Source: Rhizobium sp. CSW-27 (GTDB taxonomy: Bacteria; Pseudomonadota; Alphaproteobacteria; Rhizobiales; Rhizobiaceae). Taken from it: 64,000 bases of DNA. Every line of letters begins with the position of its first letter. Positions within the stretch are counted from its first letter, which is position 1. This document shows, in pieces, positions 8,113 through 17,766 of the stretch. The notes below the pieces were generated by a model. It made no database searches and was not told where the DNA came from. It saw only the letters and a list, made by a program, of their open reading frames with translations. The translations under genes were made by a program, and so were the position numbers. The DNA is taken from positions 62,001 through 126,000 of the forward strand of contig NZ_JAHHZO010000008.1 of the NCBI RefSeq assembly GCF_018760785.1. Reading direction: 5' to 3'.

Positions 8113-8472
8113 TCAGTATCGCGGCAGGTCGGTGGGGTTGAGACCGGGCACCCACGGACGGTCGGGCATCTCGGTGCTCGAATAGGTTATGCCGTTCTTC
8201 TCGCAACGATAGACGGTCACGGGAACGCTGTCGCTGCTGAGGATGTCGTCGCGCCGCCAGCGACGGTATTCGATGGCGGTGGTGCAGGTCGGCTGTTCTG
8301 CCGCCTTCTCGTTTGCCAGCGCCTCCGGGGAAACGACGCCCGGCAGATCCTTGTAGACCGGCGCCGGGTTGGCCCAGTAGGGCGTGGGCTTGCCATCGGC
8401 GGCAAGCGACGGCGTGGCCAGCAGGAGGCCGAACATCAGCGCCTGGAAAAAGCCTCGTTCTGCCATCGTCAT
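8113..8472 (-). CDS. Hypothetical exported protein
   Basis: I do not recognise a family. The 119-residue product begins with a Sec signal peptide (ALMFGLLLATPSLA, cleavage near AADG). The mature part is short, Pro/Trp rich, and has two cysteines (QPTCTTAIEY and VYRCEKNG) that could form a disulfide in the periplasm. The start at 8472 is chosen because GGAGG lies seven bases upstream; an in-frame ATG two codons later is possible. It is the last gene before the bidirectional terminator and follows the NlpC/P60 gene on the same strand. Confidence 0.7.
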   Translation of the reverse strand: MTMAERGFFQALMFGLLLATPSLAADGKPTPYWANPAPVYKDLPGVVSPEALANEKAAEQPTCTTAIEYRRWRRDDILSSDSVPVTVYRCEKNGITYSSTEMPDRPWVPGLNPTDLPRY

Positions 8473-8568
8473 CACACGCCCTCCGTGCTCGTCATTCATG
8501 CCTCATGTAATCGTTCCGTCGCGCAGCTGCCATAGGCCGGCAAAACGTTTGCGTGATGAATGGCCGCC

Positions 8569-9420
8569 TCAGACGGGGCGGCGGAAGCCGGTCGGCTGGC
8601 CATAGAGCCAGCCGATGCGGGCAATGGCATCGGTGAGCGGCTCGCGCGCCACCGTCATGCTGTGGCCATTGGCATGCAGCAGGGTGGCCTCATCTTCCAG
8701 AATGCCGACATGGCCCTTCCAGAAGACCAGATCCCCGCGCCGGGCCTCCTCCGGGAGAATAGGTGCACCAAAGGCTGCCAGCATGTCGGAATCGCGCGGT
8801 GCGGCGTGGCCGGCCATCATCAGGGCAAGCTGCACCAGTCCCGAGCAATCGATGCCGAAGCCGGAGCGGCCACCCCAGAGATAGGGCGTCTCCAGGAAGC
8901 GCGCGGCAATCCTGGTATAATCCTCGGCAACGACCTTCTCGACGGGCAGGCAATGGGCGGCAATCACCGCACCGCCGGAGGCCAGCGTGAAATAGCGCGT
9001 GCCGCGCGTTTCCGCCTCGCCCGTCACCGTGACACGGCTTCCCATGGACAGCGCCATCAGCGGCACCTTGCGCAGTTCCGCCTCGGGATAGACGAAGCTG
9101 CGCGGCGCCACGAGCCAGTGGGTGGGCGCCAGAGGCGCCTGCAGCATGCGTTCCGGCAGATAGCCGACATAGCCGTCCTGCTCCGCCTGCACCCAGGCCC
9201 AGCCATCGCGACGGTCGAAGACACGAACTTCCTCGCCGAACAGAAGCTGTGTATCGATGCCTCGCGCTGGATCGGGTGCGGGCCTGAGATCGGCAACGGG
9301 CACGGCAATTGTCGCCGGCTCGCCACGCACGAAACGGGCGGCCTCGACGCGGCCGGAGAGCCGCTCATCGGCAAGATCCGGGCGGAAGGCATGCAGGCGG
9401 CGATCGAGCGGTTCGGTCAT
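8569..9420 (-). CDS. NlpC/P60-family cell-wall peptidase (C40) with SH3 domains
   Basis: A 283-residue enzyme expected to cut gamma-D-glutamyl-diamino acid bonds in peptidoglycan peptides. Residues about 35-95 and 105-160 look like bacterial SH3-type domains (for example EEVRVFDRRDGWAWVQ and DGYVGYLP). Residues 168-275 are the catalytic NlpC/P60 domain, with Cys192 in GIDCSGLVQ, His237 in KGHVGILED and His249 in LLHANGHS as the likely triad. No signal peptide is visible, which suggests a cytoplasmic peptide-recycling role such as that of YkfC-like enzymes. It lies 12 bases after a MarR-type gene and downstream of a leucyl aminopeptidase. Confidence 0.92.
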   Translation of the reverse strand: MTEPLDRRLHAFRPDLADERLSGRVEAARFVRGEPATIAVPVADLRPAPDPARGIDTQLLFGEEVRVFDRRDGWAWVQAEQDGYVGYLPERMLQAPLAPTHWLVAPRSFVYPEAELRKVPLMALSMGSRVTVTGEAETRGTRYFTLASGGAVIAAHCLPVEKVVAEDYTRIAARFLETPYLWGGRSGFGIDCSGLVQLALMMAGHAAPRDSDMLAAFGAPILPEEARRGDLVFWKGHVGILEDEATLLHANGHSMTVAREPLTDAIARIGWLYGQPTGFRRPV

Positions 9421-9432
9421 GAGCGCCCCTCC

Positions 9433-9783
9433 TCAGGGCATCGGGCGGCGGGCCTCGCTGCGGATGAGGTCGCCGAGTTTTTCCAGATAGAGCGCACCCG
9501 AAAGCGTGCGCCTGATGACGACATTGCGCCGGTCACGCTCGTCACGCACCCGGTCGACCAGCTGCAGCGCGCCCATGCTGTCGAGCGCCCGCGTGATCAC
9601 CGGCTTGCTGACGCCGAGCGTGGCGGCGAGCCCCCGCACCGTGTGGGGCGGAGGCACGAGATAGATGTGCAGGAGGATCGACAGCTGGCGAAAGCTCAGG
9701 TCATGCCCGCCCTGGCGCACCTGCTCCAGGGTGACACGATGCCAGAGGCCGAGCGCCTCGGTGGCCGAAAGTTCCGCCGGCAT
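9433..9783 (-). CDS. MarR-family winged-helix transcriptional regulator
   Basis: A 116-residue DNA-binding protein, short for the family but covering the whole winged helix. The motif order is SFRQLSILLHIYL, then TVRGLAATLGVSKPVITRALDSM as the helix-turn-helix, then the wing with RDERDRRNVVI and the C-terminal dimer helix. It sits between the leucyl aminopeptidase and the NlpC/P60 peptidase on the same strand, so it may control this peptide-processing group (inference). The inducing ligand is unknown. Confidence 0.88.
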   Translation of the reverse strand: MPAELSATEALGLWHRVTLEQVRQGGHDLSFRQLSILLHIYLVPPPHTVRGLAATLGVSKPVITRALDSMGALQLVDRVRDERDRRNVVIRRTLSGALYLEKLGDLIRSEARRPMP

Positions 9784-9850
9784 ATGGCTCTCCCCTTCCC
9801 TGCCTCACGCCCTCATCCTTCCAGCAGGCCGGGAGGAGGGCAAGCCCCGA

Positions 9851-11233
9851 TCAGGCGAGCGTGGCAATGTGACGGTAGAGCGCGCGGATCGCCTGCGCCT
9901 CACCGCCCACCGGCGTCTGCGGCTTTTCGGCAGGCGACCAGGCGTAGATGTCGAAATGCGCCCAGCTCCTGGTATTGGCGACGAATCGCTTGAGGAAAAG
10001 CGCCGCCGTGATCGACCCCGCCATGCCGCCCGAAGGAGCGTTGGTCAGATCGGCCGCCCGCGTGCGCAGATCCTTCTCGTAGCCCTTGAACAGCGGCAGG
10101 CGCCAGACCGGATCGGATTCGGCGCGGCTGGCAGCAGCAAGCGCCAGCGCCAGATCCTCGTCATCGGTGAAGAAGGGTGGCACGTCGGGGCCGAGCGCCA
10201 CGCGGGCGGCCCCCGTCAGCGTTGCCATGTCGATCATCAGATCCGGCGTCTCCTCGTCGGCATAGGCCAGCGCATCGGCAAGAACGAGACGTCCCTCGGC
10301 ATCGGTATTGTCGATCTGCACCGTGAGGCCCTTGCGGCTGCGATAGATGTCGCCCGGGCGGAAGGCATTGGCGGAAATGGAATTTTCAACCGCCGGCACC
10401 AGCACGCGCAGATCAAGATCCAGCCCCGAATCCATGATCATCAGCGCCAGCGCCAGCACATTGGCGGCTCCGCCCATGTCCTTCTTCATGAGCAGCATCG
10501 AGGAGGGCGGCTTGATGTCGAGGCCGCCGGTATCGAAGCAGACGCCCTTGCCGACCAGCGTGACCTTGCGGGCACCCTTGCGGCCCCAGCGCATCTCGAG
10601 GAGGCGCGGCGCCTCGGCGCTGGCACGCCCGACCGTGTGGACCAGCGGAAAATTCGCCGTCAGCAGGTCATCGCCGACGATGGAGGACGCGGTGGCGCCA
10701 TAATGGCTGCCAAGCGCCCGGAACACGGCTTCCAGTCGCTCCGGCCCCATATCGTTGGTCGGCGTGTTGACGAGATCGCGGGCGAGGAAGACGGCGGCCA
10801 GCTGGCGGTTCAGCGCGTCGGCATCGACGCCGTCCGGCAGGGCGAGGAAGGCCTCGATCGGTTTCGGCGTGCGGTAGGTATCGAAGCTGTAGCCGCCAAG
10901 GCCGAAGCCGAGAGCCGCCTGCTCCGGCGTCAGCGCGCCGGCCTTGATGCGCCAGGTGCCGGGCGGAAGGGCGCGGGCAAGTTTTCCCGTGATGAAGGGA
11001 TCCGGGTCGGCACCCAGACCGAACAGGGCGCCGGAGACCACGCCATCGCCCCCCTGCAGCAAAAGCAGGCTTCCCGCCTCCGCCTTGAAGCCGGCGGAGC
11101 GCGCAAAGGCCACCGCAGCGGCAGAGGGCCGGCCCTCCTCCAGCTCGGCGGGGGTCAGCGCATGGACGATCAGCGCCTCGGAATTTCCGGAAACGAAGGG
11201 GGAGGGTCTTTCGACGAACTGGTAGGGGGCCAT
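9851..11233 (-). CDS. Leucyl aminopeptidase family protein (M17)
   Basis: A 460-residue cytoplasmic metallo-aminopeptidase releasing N-terminal residues from peptides. The C-terminal catalytic half is diagnostic: VGKGVCFDTGGLDIKP, MKKDMGGAANV (metal-binding Lys and Asp) and the family signature NTDAEGRLVLADAL. The N-terminal half is a divergent M17 regulatory domain. It is not the canonical PepA length, and rhizobia usually have a separate PepA, so I give no symbol. It is probably the first gene of the minus-strand group with the MarR regulator and the NlpC peptidase, suggesting peptide turnover. Confidence 0.92.
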   Translation of the reverse strand: MAPYQFVERPSPFVSGNSEALIVHALTPAELEEGRPSAAAVAFARSAGFKAEAGSLLLLQGGDGVVSGALFGLGADPDPFITGKLARALPPGTWRIKAGALTPEQAALGFGLGGYSFDTYRTPKPIEAFLALPDGVDADALNRQLAAVFLARDLVNTPTNDMGPERLEAVFRALGSHYGATASSIVGDDLLTANFPLVHTVGRASAEAPRLLEMRWGRKGARKVTLVGKGVCFDTGGLDIKPPSSMLLMKKDMGGAANVLALALMIMDSGLDLDLRVLVPAVENSISANAFRPGDIYRSRKGLTVQIDNTDAEGRLVLADALAYADEETPDLMIDMATLTGAARVALGPDVPPFFTDDEDLALALAAASRAESDPVWRLPLFKGYEKDLRTRAADLTNAPSGGMAGSITAALFLKRFVANTRSWAHFDIYAWSPAEKPQTPVGGEAQAIRALYRHIATLA

Positions 11234-11256
11234 GGAATGCTTTCAGAATCGGGCAC

Positions 11257-11278
11257 TTAACGTGTTGTTAGGGTTAAC
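11257..11278. promoter_or_regulatory. CtrA-like box upstream of the TadD-like gene
   Basis: TTAA (11257-11260), seven bases, TTAG (11268-11271), then a further TTAAC (11274-11278). This is one mismatch from the CtrA consensus TTAA-N7-TTAA. It lies about 100 bases upstream of the pilus-associated TPR gene. Similar boxes occur at 20296 and 21217. Confidence 0.45.
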
Positions 11279-11371
11279 AGACTATTGCTTGTATCGAGAT
11301 TGCGCCACCCATGATCTGCCGCGCGTGAAGCAGAAAAATGGCGGGGCCTGCTTCGCTTGCGGGATATCACC

Positions 11372-12211
11372 ATGACTGCCTCCTCCCTGCCCTTCCGTCG
11401 CCCCGGCCTGCTGCGTTCCACCGCGGCCTGCCTGCTGGTTTCGCTGGCGCTGGCCTCCTGCGCCACGCAGGGCCAGGACCGCGTGACGACGGGGTCCATC
11501 GCGGCGCCGCGACTGGCAAAGCCGGTCGAAACGATGACCGCTCCGGAACTGGCGGAGGCGGAACGCTCCGTGGGGGCGGCCTATGACCGCAACCCGAAGG
11601 ACCGCGATACCGGGCTGAACTATGCGACCATCCTTCGCATGAACGGCAAGAACGAACAGGCGCTGGCGGTGATGCAGCAGGTGGTGATCGCCAATCCCGC
11701 CGACCGCGAGGTGCTGGCGGCCTATGGCAAGGCGCAGGCCGCCGCCGGCCAGCTGGAACAGGCGCTCGCGACGATTTCGCGTGCCCAGACACCCGACCGC
11801 CCGGACTGGCGGCTCCTTTCGGCAGAGGGAGCGGTGCTTGACCAGCTCGGCCGGTCCGACGAGGCACGGCGCAAGTATCGCATGGCGCTCGACATACAGC
11901 CGAACGAGCCGAGCGTGATGTCCAATCTCGGGATGTCCTACGTGCTCTCCGGCGAATTGCGCACGGCCGAAACCTACCTGCGCACCGCCATCCAGCAGCC
12001 GACGGCCGACAGCCGCGTGCGCCAGAATCTTGCCCTCGTCGTCGGCCTGCAGGGTCGCTTCGCCGAGGCGGAAGAGATTGCCCGGCGCGAACTGACGCCG
12101 AGCCAGGCGGAAGCGAACGTCACCTATCTGCGCACCATGCTGTCCGAGCAGAATGCCTGGGCACGCCTGGCCGGCAAGGACGGCAAGGCAGCGGCTCGCA
12201 GCATCGAGTGA
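11372..12211 (+). CDS. tadD: TadD-like tetratricopeptide-repeat lipoprotein of the pilus locus
   Basis: A 279-residue protein. Residues 1-32 form a lipoprotein signal with the lipobox LALASC, so it is likely anchored in the outer membrane facing the periplasm. Residues about 70-250 contain several TPR units (for example NYATILRMNGKNEQALAVMQ and NLGMSYVLSGELRTAETYL). In tad systems TadD is such a TPR lipoprotein thought to help pilus assembly. It converges on tadC, 43 bases stop to stop. The ATG at 11372 is preferred over an in-frame TTG at 11357. A CtrA-like box lies upstream. Confidence 0.85.
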   Translation: MTASSLPFRRPGLLRSTAACLLVSLALASCATQGQDRVTTGSIAAPRLAKPVETMTAPELAEAERSVGAAYDRNPKDRDTGLNYATILRMNGKNEQALAVMQQVVIANPADREVLAAYGKAQAAAGQLEQALATISRAQTPDRPDWRLLSAEGAVLDQLGRSDEARRKYRMALDIQPNEPSVMSNLGMSYVLSGELRTAETYLRTAIQQPTADSRVRQNLALVVGLQGRFAEAEEIARRELTPSQAEANVTYLRTMLSEQNAWARLAGKDGKAAARSIE

Positions 12212-12254
12212 ACGGGCGGCACGCGCCCCGCGGCACGATCCCGGCCAAGCATCG

Positions 12255-13235
12255 TCAGAACCGGTCGGCCACCTGAATGCCGGCCGGGCCCAGGATGACG
12301 GCGATCAGCACCGGCAGGAAGAACAGGATCATCGGCACGGTGAGTTTTGGCGGCAGGGCGGCCGCCTTCTTCTCCGCCGCATTCATCCGTTCGTCTCGCC
12401 CCTCCTGCGCCAGAACGCGCAGCGCCTGGGCAACCGGCGTGCCATAGCGGTCCGCCTGGATCAGCGCCGTGGTGACGGCCTTGACGATGTCGAGCTGGGT
12501 GCGGATGGCAAGGTTCTCCAGCGCCTGGCGCCGGTCGGGCAGGAAGGACAGCTCGGCCGTGGTCAGCACCATTTCCTCCGCCAGTTCCGGCGATTGCGGC
12601 GCGAGCTCCTCGGCAACGCGGCGCATGGCGGCCTCCAGCGAGATGCCGGATTCAACGCAGATCAGCATCAGGTCCAGCGCGTCCGGCCAGGCGCGCTTGA
12701 TCGAGGCCTGCCGCTTGGCGACGCGGTTGCTGACATAGATGTTCGGCGCATAGAAGCCGATATAGGCCGCCACGATGGTGGCAAGCAGCCGCATCGGCAG
12801 CGGCCGCGAGGCGAGATTGCCAAGCCCGAAGATCCACAGGGCGGCAAACGCGAGACAGACGAAGGGCAGCACGAAGCGGCAGACGAGGAAGATGTTCAGC
12901 GCATTCTGCGAGCGCAGGCCGGCAGCCTTCAGCCGGTTGACCGTCTTGTCGTCCACCAGCGCCGTATAGAGATTGAAGCGCTCGACGATCTGGCGGATCG
13001 ACTGGTTGTTCTGCGCGCGAAGCGAGGCCCGGCTGTGCTCCGCATTCAGCCGCGCCCGCTCGCGGGCCCGCATCTGTTCGCGCTCGGAGGAAACCGCCTT
13101 CATGCGCTTCTTCAGCGCATCGCCTTCCAGAAGCGGCAGGACGAGCGTGCAGAGCGTGGCAAAGACGGCCACCGCGACGAGAATCGCCACCAGCAGGCCG
13201 GGATCGTTCAGTTTCGCCACCAGCGCCTCGACCAT
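12255..13235 (-). CDS. tadC: Tad pilus inner-membrane platform protein TadC
   Basis: A 326-residue inner-membrane protein of the type II secretion F family, one of the two platform subunits of the Flp pilus machine. It has a membrane segment near residues 12-35, two more around 105-165, the GspF-type cytoplasmic domain (DALDLMLICVESGISLEAAM, about 190-280), and a final segment near 300-318 (VPMILFFLPVLIAVI). It is the last gene of the minus-strand assembly operon, 10 bases after tadB. The Caulobacter/Agrobacterium equivalents are named CpaH/CtpI. Confidence 0.94.
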   Translation of the reverse strand: MVEALVAKLNDPGLLVAILVAVAVFATLCTLVLPLLEGDALKKRMKAVSSEREQMRARERARLNAEHSRASLRAQNNQSIRQIVERFNLYTALVDDKTVNRLKAAGLRSQNALNIFLVCRFVLPFVCLAFAALWIFGLGNLASRPLPMRLLATIVAAYIGFYAPNIYVSNRVAKRQASIKRAWPDALDLMLICVESGISLEAAMRRVAEELAPQSPELAEEMVLTTAELSFLPDRRQALENLAIRTQLDIVKAVTTALIQADRYGTPVAQALRVLAQEGRDERMNAAEKKAAALPPKLTVPMILFFLPVLIAVILGPAGIQVADRF

Positions 13236-13245
13236 GCTGCCGCCC

Positions 13246-14259
13246 TCAGATCTCGAAGTTGATCATGTTGCGCATCACGAAGATGCCGATCGACATCCAC
13301 ACGCCGGAAAACAGCAGGATCATGTGCCCGCGCGGATCGGTGAACAGCACCGCGAGATAATGCGGCGAAGTGAGGTAGACGAGGAGCGCCACGATGAAGG
13401 GCAGCGCGCCGATGATGGCTGCCGACGCCTTGGCCTCCATCGAGAGCGCCTGTACCTTGGCCTTCATCCGCCGCCGCTCGCGCAGCACCCTGGCAAGATT
13501 GCCCAGCGCTTCGGACAGATTGCCGCCCGCCTGCGCCTGGATGGCGATGACGATGGCAAAGAAGTTCACCTCGGGCAACGGCATGGTCAGGATCATGCGC
13601 GCACAGGCATCCGGCAGGCTGATGCCGACCTGCTGGCTTTCGACCACCCGGCGGAATTCGCTTCTGACCGGCTCCTGCCCCTCGCTGGCGATCAACCGCA
13701 TGGCATCGTTCAGCGGCAGGCCGGAGCGGATCGAGCGGGTAATGAGGTCGAGGGCGTTGGGCAGTTCCTCGAGAAACTTTTCCTGCCGGCGGCGGATCAC
13801 AACGCCAAGCCCCCAGCGCGGCACGCCGAGGCCCGCGACAAATCCCGCACCGGCCACCACGGGCAGCGGCAGGCCGGCAAGCAGGCCGATGAGGCAGACC
13901 AGCAGGCCGAGACCGGCGCTGAGGAGGTGAAAGCGCGAGGGCGACAGCGGCAGGCCGGAACGGGAAAGCTTCGCCTTGATGCTTCGGTCACCGATCTTGC
14001 GCGACTGTTCCAGCTGCTTGCTCTCCAGCGCCTTCAGCGATTCCTGCAGGGATTTGCGGCGCCTCGAGATTTCCTGCACCCGGTCGCGCGCCGCCTTCAC
14101 CTTGCCGCGGTCGGTCTCGGCCGCCTTGACGCGGGTGACGCGGCTTGCCGTCTTGCGTTCGACCTCCAGACGGGAAAACAGGAAGACATAGGCCAGCCCG
14201 CCCGCCGAAAGCGCGACGAGGCCCGCCAGGGCAAGGGCCGTCAGATCCAGTCCGAACAT
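13246..14259 (-). CDS. tadB: Tad pilus inner-membrane platform protein TadB
   Basis: A 337-residue GspF-type membrane protein, partner of TadC in the pilus assembly platform. It has an N-terminal membrane segment (residues 8-28), a charged coiled stretch rich in Lys/Arg (about 35-90), two central segments (LLSAGLGLLVCLIGLLAG and neighbours), the GspF domain with ALDLITRSIRSGLPLNDAM, and C-terminal segments about 275-330. It sits between cpaF and tadC with spacings of 13 and 10 bases, in the standard order CpaF-TadB-TadC. Confidence 0.94.
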   Translation of the reverse strand: MFGLDLTALALAGLVALSAGGLAYVFLFSRLEVERKTASRVTRVKAAETDRGKVKAARDRVQEISRRRKSLQESLKALESKQLEQSRKIGDRSIKAKLSRSGLPLSPSRFHLLSAGLGLLVCLIGLLAGLPLPVVAGAGFVAGLGVPRWGLGVVIRRRQEKFLEELPNALDLITRSIRSGLPLNDAMRLIASEGQEPVRSEFRRVVESQQVGISLPDACARMILTMPLPEVNFFAIVIAIQAQAGGNLSEALGNLARVLRERRRMKAKVQALSMEAKASAAIIGALPFIVALLVYLTSPHYLAVLFTDPRGHMILLFSGVWMSIGIFVMRNMINFEI

Positions 14260-14272
14260 GTCGTCCCCCTTC

Positions 14273-15754
14273 TCAGCTGCTGAGCTTTTCCATCTGGTCG
14301 AGGGCGGCGGCCAGTCGCCGGTCCTCGTTGTAGTAGCGGGCGCGGTCCCAGAAATGCGGCTTGACGATGCCGGTGGAAAGATGGCGGCCGATCAGCCGGC
14401 CGGCGGCATCCTCGCCCTCGATTTCGTAGCGCATGAGATCCTGGGTGATGATAACGTCGCCTTCCATCCCGACGACCTCCGTCACATGGGTGATGCGGCG
14501 TGAGCCGTCGCGCAGGCGGGCGGCCTGGATGATGACATCGATCGAGCCGGCGATGATCTCGCGCACGGTGCGGGCCGGCAGCGAGAAGCCGCCCATGGCG
14601 ATCATCGATTCCATACGGCTCAGGCATTCGCGCGGCGTGTTGGCGTGAATGGTGCCCATGGATCCGTCATGGCCGGTGTTCATCGCCTGCAGCAGGTCGA
14701 AGACTTCGGGGCCGCGCACTTCGCCGACGATGATCCGCTCGGGGCGCATGCGCAGGCAGTTCTTCACCAGGTCGCGCATGGTGATCTCGCCCTCGCCCTC
14801 GATATTGGGAGGACGGGTTTCGAGGCGCACCACATGCGGCTGTTGCAGCTGCAGTTCGGCCGTGTCCTCGCAGGTGATGACGCGCTCGTCGAGATCGATG
14901 TAGCGCGTCAGGCAGTTGAGCAGCGTCGTCTTGCCGGACCCCGTGCCGCCGGAAATCACCACATTGCAGCGCACCCGGCCGATGATCTGCAGAAGCGTCG
15001 CGCCTTCCGGGCTGATCGCCCCGAAGCGGACCAGCTGTTCCAGCGTCAGCTTGTCGCGCTTGAACTTGCGGATCGTCAGCGCCGGCCCGTCAAGCGCCAG
15101 CGGCGGCGCAATCACGTTGACGCGCGATCCGTCCGGCAGACGCGCATCGCAGATCGGGCTCGATTCATCGACACGGCGGCCGACCTGGCTGACGATGCGC
15201 TGGCAGATCGACAGAAGCTGGGCATTGTCGCGAAAGCGCACATCCGATTCGATGGTCTTGCCGCCGACTTCGATGAAGGTCTGGCCGGCGCCGTTGACCA
15301 TGATGTCTGCGATGTCGTCGCGCGCCAGAAGCGGCTCCAGCGGCCCATAGCCCAGCACGTCGTTGCAGATGTCCTCGAGCAGTTCCTCCTGCTCTGAGAT
15401 CGACATGGCGAAGTTCTTGATGGTGATGATGTCGTTGACGATGTCGCGGATTTCCTCGCGCGCGCTCTCGGTATCGAGCTTGGCAAGCTGCGACAGGTCG
15501 ATCGTGTCGATCAGGGCGGAAAACACCTCGCCCTTCGTGTCGTAATAGGCCTCGGTACGGGTCTGGCGGCGGCGCGGCGCGGCGGAGGACGCCACGGGTG
15601 GCGACGGGATCTGCGGGCGCACAGCACCGGAGCCAACCTCGATCAGAATGTCCGGCAGCACCGGCGGCGAAACGGCAGGCGCGGCCGCCGGCGAGGCCGA
15701 TGGCGCAGCCTTGCCCGTCTTTGCCAAACCATCCTGTCCGCGTCTGCCAAACAT
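14273..15754 (-). CDS. cpaF: Tad pilus assembly ATPase CpaF/TadA
   Basis: A 493-residue cytoplasmic secretion ATPase that powers Flp pilus extension and retraction. The N-terminal 70 residues are Pro/Ala rich and poorly conserved. Walker A is GGTGSGKT (269-276). The Asp box ([10 protein letters not shown]) and the Walker B region ([21 protein letters not shown]) follow, then the His box ([12 protein letters not shown]). The ATG at 15754 (MFGRRGQDG) is chosen over a 24-residue upstream extension because of a GGAAACGGAA-type ribosome site. It lies in the operon after cpaE. Confidence 0.96.
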   Translation of the reverse strand: MFGRRGQDGLAKTGKAAPSASPAAAPAVSPPVLPDILIEVGSGAVRPQIPSPPVASSAAPRRRQTRTEAYYDTKGEVFSALIDTIDLSQLAKLDTESAREEIRDIVNDIITIKNFAMSISEQEELLEDICNDVLGYGPLEPLLARDDIADIMVNGAGQTFIEVGGKTIESDVRFRDNAQLLSICQRIVSQVGRRVDESSPICDARLPDGSRVNVIAPPLALDGPALTIRKFKRDKLTLEQLVRFGAISPEGATLLQIIGRVRCNVVISGGTGSGKTTLLNCLTRYIDLDERVITCEDTAELQLQQPHVVRLETRPPNIEGEGEITMRDLVKNCLRMRPERIIVGEVRGPEVFDLLQAMNTGHDGSMGTIHANTPRECLSRMESMIAMGGFSLPARTVREIIAGSIDVIIQAARLRDGSRRITHVTEVVGMEGDVIITQDLMRYEIEGEDAAGRLIGRHLSTGIVKPHFWDRARYYNEDRRLAAALDQMEKLSS

Positions 15755-15791
15755 GCCGTCGTTCCGTTTCCTGTCCACTGCACGGCGAGGC

Positions 15792-17075
15792 CTATGCCCC
15801 GCGCAAAAGATCCAGCATGCGCGCAAGCCCGCCCTTGCGGCTTCTCTTCACCGAGGCACGTCCGGTCAGCGCATGCGACAGCTGCGAGAAGATCTCCGCC
15901 GTCGGGCACCGGGCGTCGATCTCGGAAATCATCCGGCCGCTGTTGGAGGCATTGCCGAACAGCTGGATGTCGAAGGGGATGATCGCCAGCGGTTCGAGTT
16001 CCAGCGGCTCGACGAATTCGGCGGGGGCGATTTCCGGACGTTTCGGCATGCCGACCTGATTGAGGATGAGATGTGGCGGCCGGTCATTGGGCCGCAGCTT
16101 CTTCAGCGCGTCGATCTGGTTCTTGGCATTACGCAGGTTGGGCAGGTCCGGCACGGCGGTGATGACGACCTCGTCCACATCCGCAAGCACGCTGCGCGTC
16201 CATTCCGACCAGGCATGCGGCAGGTCGATGACCGAAACCGGGGCGCTGCGCTGCAGCACGTCGATCAGCGGCTGGAAGGCGGAGCCATCGAAATCATAGG
16301 CGCGGTCCAGCATCGAGGGCGCGGCCAAAAGCGAAAGATGCTCCGAGCACTTGGTCAGCAGCCGGTCGAGAAACACCTCGTCCAGCCGCTCCGGCGCATA
16401 GACGGCTTCCGCAATGCCCTGCGCCGGATCCTGGTCGAAATCGATATTGGCGGTGCCATAGGCAAGATCGAAATCCGCCAGGATCGTTTCGGTGGCAAAC
16501 AGCGTGGAAATGCCGAAGGCGCAGTTGTGGGCGATGGTCGAGGAACCGACGCCGCCCTTGGCGCCGATGAAGGCAATGGAGCGGCCGAGCGGCTCGGCAT
16601 CCGGATCGACGAAGATGGTGGCGATCGCCGACAGGAGGTCCGGCATCTTCACGGGCGTGACGAGATAGTCGGAAATGCCGTTGCGGACGAGTTCGCGATA
16701 GAGCGTGATGTCGTTGTGACGGCCGATGATGATGACGCGGGTGGACGGATCGCAGACCTCGGCCAGCGGCGCCAGCTCAGCCAGAAGCTCGGCGGGCCGG
16801 GCCTCCGTTTCCAGAATGATCAGATTGGGCGTGGGGGCTGCGGCAAACATGTTGGCGGCCGCCTGCGTGCTGCCGCTCGTTACCCGCATGTTGACCTTGG
16901 CCATGCGGCGGTCCTGGCCCAGCCGTTCCATGATGCCGTGCATGGCCTCGCTTTCGCAGAAGGCATGCACGGAAATGCGCGGCAGCGGGCGCAGCTGGTC
17001 CAGTTCGCCGGGCCGCGACGCTTCCGGTTCATCGGGCTCTGCGGTGCGGCGGATGTCGTAGTCGATGGCGTTCAT
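15792..17075 (-). CDS. cpaE: Pilus localisation ATPase CpaE/TadZ
   Basis: A 427-residue cytoplasmic protein that places the pilus machine, often at a cell pole. The N-terminal half resembles an atypical response-regulator receiver (about residues 35-150). The C-terminal half is a MinD/ParA-like ATPase with a modified Walker A, AFIGAKGGVGSSTIAHN, where Ser-Ser replaces the usual Gly-Lys ending; this is a known trait of TadZ proteins. Later motifs are ILADFDLAYGTANIDFD and VVITAVPDLPNLRNAKN. The start at 17075 follows GAAGGATGAGAG; the longer open frame upstream overlaps cpaD and is not coding. Confidence 0.94.
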   Translation of the reverse strand: MNAIDYDIRRTAEPDEPEASRPGELDQLRPLPRISVHAFCESEAMHGIMERLGQDRRMAKVNMRVTSGSTQAAANMFAAAPTPNLIILETEARPAELLAELAPLAEVCDPSTRVIIIGRHNDITLYRELVRNGISDYLVTPVKMPDLLSAIATIFVDPDAEPLGRSIAFIGAKGGVGSSTIAHNCAFGISTLFATETILADFDLAYGTANIDFDQDPAQGIAEAVYAPERLDEVFLDRLLTKCSEHLSLLAAPSMLDRAYDFDGSAFQPLIDVLQRSAPVSVIDLPHAWSEWTRSVLADVDEVVITAVPDLPNLRNAKNQIDALKKLRPNDRPPHLILNQVGMPKRPEIAPAEFVEPLELEPLAIIPFDIQLFGNASNSGRMISEIDARCPTAEIFSQLSHALTGRASVKRSRKGGLARMLDLLRGA

Positions 17076-17097
17076 GGGGCTCTCATCCTTCGCCGCA

Positions 17098-17766
17098 TCA
17101 GTCCGAGGCCGTATCCTTGCCGGACCGGTAGAGATCGATGACCGTGGAGCGACGCGCCGCATCGATCGGCGTCGTGCCGCGCGGCCCGAGAAGATCGCCC
17201 GGATTGTCCAGCTGGGCGGCGAGATTGTTCTGGGAGGCGCAGCCGAAATTGTACCAGTTGCGATTGCCCCCGGTATCGTTGGCGAGATCCTCCGGCCATT
17301 CGCCGCACGGAGCCGTGACCGCGCGGGTGGCGGTAAAGGAGAGACGCACCGGTGCGGCATCGCCCGCCGCATCGGCCGCATAACCGGTGAGGACGAGGTT
17401 CTGCGGCCGCACGCCGGCCATCGTCAGCGTGGCGCGGATCTCGCTGACGAGGCGGGCCGCGGCCGGTGCATTCGGCGAGCCATGCGGCATCTGCACCTGC
17501 AGGTGGCCGGCTGCCGAGGCGAGATAGCTCTGGGCAAAGCCGCGGATGGTATCCTTCATGCCGAGCGTCAGGCGCGTGTCGCTCGGCCCGACGGGGATGT
17601 CGAGCGCATTCTGCGCCTCGGTCAGCACCACCGGATGACGCTGGCGGTAGTCCATCGGAATGGAACCGGTCGTCAGGCTGCGGTCGGCGCAGCCGGCGGC
17701 GAGTGTCGCGGCGATCAGCAGGGCGGCAGCGGAAGATGGGCGGATCATGGTCCTTGCGCCTCTCAT
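17098..17766 (-). CDS. cpaD: Pilus assembly lipoprotein CpaD
   Basis: A 222-residue periplasmic lipoprotein of the CpaD/TadE-locus family, thought to work with the CpaC secretin. The signal ends with a lipobox around LAAGC (Cys near residue 26). The mature part has family landmarks including TGSIPMDYRQRHPVVL near the N-terminus and WYNFGCASQNNLAAQLDNPGD near the C-terminus, with Cys pairs that may form disulfides. The start ATG at 17766 overlaps the cpaC stop as ATGA; an in-frame ATG six codons later (17748) is a real alternative. Confidence 0.93.
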   Translation of the reverse strand: MRGARTMIRPSSAAALLIAATLAAGCADRSLTTGSIPMDYRQRHPVVLTEAQNALDIPVGPSDTRLTLGMKDTIRGFAQSYLASAAGHLQVQMPHGSPNAPAAARLVSEIRATLTMAGVRPQNLVLTGYAADAAGDAAPVRLSFTATRAVTAPCGEWPEDLANDTGGNRNWYNFGCASQNNLAAQLDNPGDLLGPRGTTPIDAARRSTVIDLYRSGKDTASD